Shown here piece after piece: positions 58,827-64,000 of a stretch of 64,000 nt of DNA. Under the pieces are notes generated by a model. It saw only the letters and a program-made list of their open reading frames with translations. It had not been told where the DNA came from and made no database searches. This DNA is from Spinacia oleracea (taxonomy: Eukaryota; Streptophyta; Magnoliopsida; Caryophyllales; Amaranthaceae), in contig NC_079487.1 of NCBI RefSeq assembly GCF_020520425.1, positions 126,130,385 through 126,194,384 of the forward strand. The letters run 5' to 3'. The position numbers and the translations under genes were made by a program. Every line of letters starts with the position of its first letter. Position 1 is the stretch's first letter.

Positions 58827-61667
58827 AAATCCTCTAAACTTTCTTTCCCCCCCTAGATATACGACCCTATAGAACAAATCCTGTTCAAGTAAGGTCGTTA
58901 GGATGGCTTTTAGGTAAATGATCAAATTAGTTTTTTATTTTTTTACCTTTTTGGCCATTTGATCAAGAAAAAAATGGCTTTTGCCTCTCCCAAGGGTGTT
59001 GGGAGTTTGTCTAGTACATTGTATATGTATACTTGATTTTGTGTGACAAAAAAAATTATTATTATAGTGGTGGATGAAAAAAAGAATAAAGAGAGGTGGA
59101 GGAGTTGATACTTGATAGTGGGAGTCTATGGAAGTGGGGAGTTGTTGATATTGCAATTTCAAAGGTTGCATTGATTGTTATTGAAACAAAGAGATGAAGA
59201 TTTTTCTTTTGAGAGAAAAAAGTGGGGTCTATTTCTATGTATAGGTGATGAAAAGTGAGGCTTGTGAGTGACAAAATTCATAGGCATTCAAGAAGGTTGA
59301 AGTTGGGTTTTTTTTAAGGAGAAAAAATAGTCAAGTTTTTCTCTTTTTCTCTTTCACATTCTCTACTTATCTAGGCTTCCACAAATGCCTCTATTCCAAT
59401 GAAGAAAGAGAGAGGGGGAAAGATTGAAAAGAAAGGAGTTGCACAAAAGGATAAATAAGATGGGTCATTACATTTAAATAAAAGTAATTTCATCTTAGAG
59501 GTTCTTTAATGATCAGAGTACTGTTTTACATGTACCCTTGGATGGAGCAATGTGACATGAGTGTGTATGTTGTTTTTTTGGCGGGAGAAAATTGCGAAAA
59601 GCAAGCATAATTTTGGATTTTTTTTTTCTTTATAATGATGTAATTTATCTAGCATGTGTGTGAAGGTCACACATTTACATTCTATTTAATTTAAATTTCT
59701 TTTTAGGTTAGGGAGAGATCAATTCTCTATGTATGTAATATGGCCCCACAAAAATGTGGCCAACAAACCATAATGTAAAGGTTCTCAGAGGGAGGGACCT
59801 TTGAATGTACTACTCTAATATGTTTGTATTTGGATTCATCAATGTGACGTATATATTTGTTTTTTGGTTTATAATTAATCATCTTTCTACTTTCTCTTTA
59901 GATTTAGCCTGTAAGGCATGTGAACTCCTAATGGCAACATTGTAGCTTTGTCCATTGTTTGTTATTGCTTTAATGACCTAAGGACCTCTTGTACAGTAAA
60001 AACTTTGGTAGGAACTAGGATGAATAACAACATACTCGAATTCTCGTGATAATCGACCACACATATAACCTTATCTGTTAGGAACACGAGCCTGGCCTAT
60101 ATAGTTTAGTGTACAAGACTTAGGATTGAAACCTATCAATGCCTCGTCCTCGGAACATTATTAGTGTACCCAAAAAAATAAAGTCGTCTGTAATTTAAGT
60201 TTGCTTCCTTGATGCCGACTAAATTTATCATCGAACACTTGCATAAGTGATAATGGCTTATTATAGCACATGCATTGTAGCCTTGTAGGGCAGGCCGGTT
60301 AGTTACATTTGTATTGCCCTATGATAATGTATATAGTTGGAAACTTGGAATGATGTAAGATTATGAAATGGATATACAATACAACTCGTCTGTCTAAAAG
60401 TTGCTGATTTAAGGATTTGTAATGGTTAATATGAGCTTTTATTCCTTAATTTGGTAATAATCATAACACTATTATCCATGACATATCTTTAATAGTTATC
60501 AAACCTACCATACACAAAACTCGTTCCCTATATTAGAAAATATAATCGATAGATTTATTTTATAGAAATAAGTGAGTAGTTTCTAGACGAATATTTATAT
60601 CCCTTTAGTGACTCCTGTCGTAACTTTAACTGTGACCGTATCCCGTAACAATCCGACAAAAATTAAAGTGACCTGGAAGAAATTATAAATCCGATTAGTA
60701 TAATCACAATGACCATGCACAAATAATGACACGAACAGACACATAAGACATAACGATTAGTCCCAATTTATAACCGACCATAATCCAATTTGACAAGTCT
60801 CACTATGATTGACCATATTTTTATGTTTTGTGAATAAGCTACAAAGGAAAACAAATTATAAATGAAAAATGAGGAATACAAACACCGAAATCTATTGTAC
60901 ATATACCATCAGTCTTAAACATCAGACCAATACCTCATTACTATACCATGATTGACCATATAATGTTAAGGTGAGTCTTACCTAGTGAAAAGGTTGTTAG
61001 AAAGTCAAAGTGAATTCAATTGGTGTATTGGGCCCAATGTGCAGAGTCTGTATAGCAACTGGCTAAGTCCAGATGTGGACCAGCGAATAGAAAGCTCCAT
61101 GTAAATGCCATTAGTATTTTTAGTACGGAGTATTATGGTTCTCAGTTTCTCACCATCCATGCATGTAAAGTACTTCAATATTACCATCACCAAGAACTTT
61201 AATTTTGTACCTGCACGAGGCTAGGAGCTCGAGCCACATAGGGATCATCCCCGGTCCAATTTCGTCGGATTAGATCGGACCAGAAAATCGAAGATCAAAT
61301 AATGCAAAACTCGAGGATCAGATTGATTATGCTTAAACTAGAATCTGATATACTTGATTAGAACAGTCTTTAATTTTTTTTAATCAAGCCGTAGTATAGT
61401 TCAATATGTATCTATTTTATGTTATTATTGGAAGTTAAAAATTAATTAGTTAAATTATTACTATACATAATTCAAGACTAAAAACCAGGCCAATCGAAAC
61501 ATTTTGGTTGGATCCAGAACAAACCAACCCAATGATCAAACAAGTTTTCTTACGTCCGGTCTAGTCCGACGTCCCTTTCCACATTTCAGTTCAAAAGATA
61601 ACCGGAATTATTAAAATCCCTTCCCCATCTTGTTTCCTAGTTCTCAAACTTCGATTATAACCAATTA

Positions 61668-62262
61668 ACGAGGTCTTGAGATAGTGATTAAGATCGATGG
61701 TCTGTGTACGATAAGTTTCAGGTTCGAATTCGAATTCCCCAGTCCACATCAATAGCGGAGCCACGTAGGTGCAAGCGGGGTCCACCGACCCCCAAAAGAA
61801 AAATTGAAATAAAAACAGCTGAGAGCTAAGGGATCGGTAATAATCTAGAAGTGGTCTCTTAGGTGATACTAAATAAAACCCTGTCCCGCCCGTTACTGTG
61901 GGAGATAGGACTAAACTTTAAAAATAAGCGGTCTTTTAGAGTTTTCAATAACAGACCCCCATCCATATTCAACTCAAATCAAAGAGATCAGTCGTTATAT
62001 ATACTCTCTTAAATTAAGTTATTCTTTTACCAATCATATTAAACCCGTAGAAAATAATTGTAATAATTTGTAGGTATTTGATTGTAATATGAATATTTAT
62101 TAATTTTAGGACGATATATATATATTTTTTAGTATATATTGTTTGTTGTTGGAAATCAACAAATGAAACACTCTAAAAATCCTGAATACACCATCGCTGA
62201 CACCTCTGGAAAAAAAAACCCTGGCTCTGCTACTGGTCCCCATTTGTAATTCGTATTGATTT
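61668..62262 (+). repeat. SINE-like sequence, interrupted by a hAT element
   Basis: GTGTACGATAAGTTTCAGGT TCGAAT precedes TTCCCCAGTCCACAT (to 61749), and after the hAT element the sequence resumes as GTCCCCATTTGTAATTCGTA. The same order without interruption is seen at 63270-63320. A B-box-like GGTTCGAATTC is present. Confidence 0.55.
61750..62235. mobile_element. Non-autonomous hAT element
   Basis: Ends CAATAGCGGAGCCA and (inverted) CAGTAGCAGAGCCA pair as terminal repeats. Near-identical 8-bp flanks, GTCCACAT (61742-61749) and GTCCCCAT (62236-62243), fit a hAT target duplication with one later change. 486 bp, no transposase. Confidence 0.8.
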
Positions 62263-63244
62263 TATGGCTCAAAATAACATATATAATTAGATTATAACAC
62301 CTAAACTACCGCAAACAATAATGGCAAATTAAGGATCGGATCCGGCCGTTACACCATCAATGATCGATGAAGTACATGTACTGATCAATGTACCGCGTAT
62401 CCATAGATTGAATCGATCGAGCTAAGACCGAGGCGCCTTGAATTATCACTGCAAAACGAGATCGGATTAGATACTATACGTACCACATAACCACAATGAC
62501 CACAGTTTAGGTGCCCTTAGTTGCAAGGCAAACCACGCCATGCATGAATCTACATAATATGTATTCATAACAGACAGACCTACCACCAGTCAGTCAGCTA
62601 GCTATCAACAAACAAGACAATGCCCGTACACCATAAACGTCCAACCAAGAAGCTAGCTAAGCTTATCTATCGATCTTCTTAGTTGTTATATCATCCATTC
62701 AATAATAATCGCTTGCCGATATATAACTGACTCACAACAAATAATTTAAAACTACTTCTTGTTTTCTAAAAGACAGAAAACTGGAAACAAAAAACAACTC
62801 AATGGTCGAAATGGGGCCTTATTTTTTAACTTGTCAATAGTTTGAGAGACAAACATTTTTTTCCAAGAAATTTCCTATTTCTTATTATCAAATAATTAAA
62901 TCTAGTCACGTTAAAATTTAATAAATGGAGCATAAAATAATAATGCATGGATCGAAAATTGACGGCAATTAAGGGACAATTAGGGGTCCCTTTCTTTGAT
63001 TTTACTTGCATTATTAATCAGAATCATTTTGTTTGGAAATTAGTAGGTTTAATTTAAGGCGTATCACGTATTCACGTGTGTTCACGTCTCTTATGTGAGC
63101 TTCCTTTGATACTGATCATGAGAGTGCACCCTAGTAGAGTAGTAGGGCACATTTAATGGAAGTTATATGGTCTTTAAAATGTCACAAACTATTTTTTAGG
63201 AAGAGTTATTTACCTAATCAATTCGGATAAAAATAAGAATTAAA

Positions 63245-63350
63245 CTACTAATGACGTTTTGGCTAAGTGGTTACGTACGATAGGTTTCAGATTCGAATCC
63301 TCCTCCCCTATTTGTAAATCTATTGCCATTTATGAATAGATCCCAATTAG
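63245..63350 (+). repeat. tRNA-derived SINE-like sequence, second copy
   Basis: TGGCTAAGTGG (63260-63270) matches a polymerase III A box and GATTCGAATCC (63290-63300) a B box, 20 bases apart. A tRNA cloverleaf does not close. Similar to the split copy at 61668-62262. Confidence 0.6.
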
Positions 63351-63882
63351 CGTTTGAGATGTTTGGTTGAGAGAAACCGTTAATGGAAGTGTTTGATTTA
63401 GAAATAAGAGTATTGGAAGACTAAGTTTGAGCGAGTCCAGAAGCCTAATTCGGAAAAAAGTTGTTGCTCAAATTCTCTATCTCTTAAGTTATGGAGTAGC
63501 AAGCTAAGGAAAGTCAAATTCTTATAACAATATGTCAATATATATTCAATATTTTTATTTATCGATCATTTTACTCAACAAAGTAAGCTAACAACTAATT
63601 CTATGTAACTAAGCAAGTCAAATCAACTACTCCATAATATTATCAGCAAATGAGTACTAATAGCTGGTTGCTATTTGCTAAATATGACTTATTATTATAC
63701 ATACTGGCCGGTAGTACCATATATAAACCCGTCAATAGGGTAGGGCCTTAGAAGCTCGATATATATGTTCAATCCTTAAAACCCCACTTGCTTTACTTAT
63801 TAAAATATCTATTCAACTCCGCTTGTTTTATTAATTTATTTGATTCAATTCTTCTTCTTAATACCCGTATCCGATCAAATAT

Positions 63883-64000
63883 CACTACAAGAAATTGTAC
63901 TATTAACGACGGAAAATCCCGTCGCGAAAGGCCAATAATCGTTGATTAGCGACGGGATTTCCTGTCGCGAACCCGTCATAAAAGGGGGTTGTCGTTAATA
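63883..64000. mobile_element. Left end of a second CACTA-type element, cut by the window edge
   Basis: CACTACAAGAAATTGTAC begins a CACTA terminal repeat, followed by repeats of GACGGGATTTCC and its inverse GGAAAATCCCGTCGCGA, the subterminal pattern of this superfamily. The motif differs from the TTTGCGACT repeats of the element at 31251, so it is a different family. The rest lies beyond the window. Confidence 0.8.

Larger units (their letters stand above)
58827..64000. other. Downstream region with repeats, no further gene recognised
   Basis: Holds the cyclin 3' UTR, long AT-rich spacer, a SINE-like copy split by a hAT element (about 61668-62260), a second SINE-like copy (63245-63350) and the start of a CACTA element (63883 onward). 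One TACGGAGTA motif lies at about 61122. Confidence 0.55.

Noticed and set aside
63255-63310. tRNA gene
   Set aside because: A and B boxes are present, but acceptor and anticodon stems do not pair. A SINE-type relic explains it better; the same applies at 10405 and 38755.

Overview
The window is nuclear DNA of a flowering plant. Its genes are split by AT-rich GT/AG introns, two encode proteins with plastid-type leaders, and the spaces between them are filled with plant transposable elements. The 9-mer TACGGAGTA (or its reverse complement TACTCCGTA) recurs throughout. I associate this with Caryophyllales genomes such as the spinach/beet/quinoa group, but that placement is an inference from memory and not proven here. 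No tRNA, rRNA or organellar insertion was recognised.

Genes. (1) 1369-4790 (+): the last eight exons of DNA polymerase lambda, with upstream exons outside the window. (2) 6628-8188 (+): a three-exon plastid protein resembling PRIN2 (PLASTID REDOX INSENSITIVE 2). (3) 8792-12045 (-): a three-exon DCC-family (DUF393) thiol-disulfide oxidoreductase-like protein, convergent with PRIN2. (4) 12985-18932 (-): a nine-exon organelle-type RNase H1 with an N-terminal viroplasmin-like hybrid-binding domain and a complete D-E-D-D catalytic set. (5) 53771-58826 (+): a six-exon D-type cyclin closest to CYCD1, with an LxCxE motif and a 5-codon upstream ORF. All exon joins were worked out by hand from splice sites and reading phase. 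The five genes form two gene islands (about 1-19 kb and 53.6-59 kb) separated by about 34 kb of repeats.

Repeats. 19-27 kb holds MITEs and a 2.6-kb Mutator-like element (23557-26135) with a 9-bp target duplication and an unusual internal array of GTTCTTTT motifs. 27110-33760 is a full-length Ty1-copia element whose two 364-bp LTRs look identical. Its pol gene is interrupted by a 1.3-kb CACTA element (31251-32560) and carries one in-frame stop. 35.66-36.82 kb is a LINE relic, embedded in a segment repeated at 37-38.2 kb. 43489-45523 is an older, internally deleted copia element on the minus strand. 45.5-53.6 kb contains MITEs, a divergent tandem duplication, a minisatellite and a compound hairpin. 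After the cyclin, 59-64 kb contains tRNA-derived SINE-like sequences, one of them split by a hAT element, and the start of a second CACTA family at the window edge.

No single new biochemical system is evident. The most unusual structures are the GTTCTTTT-rich Mutator-like element, the nested CACTA-in-copia insertion, the hAT-in-SINE insertion, and the dense TACGGAGTA footprints in intron 1 of the cyclin gene.
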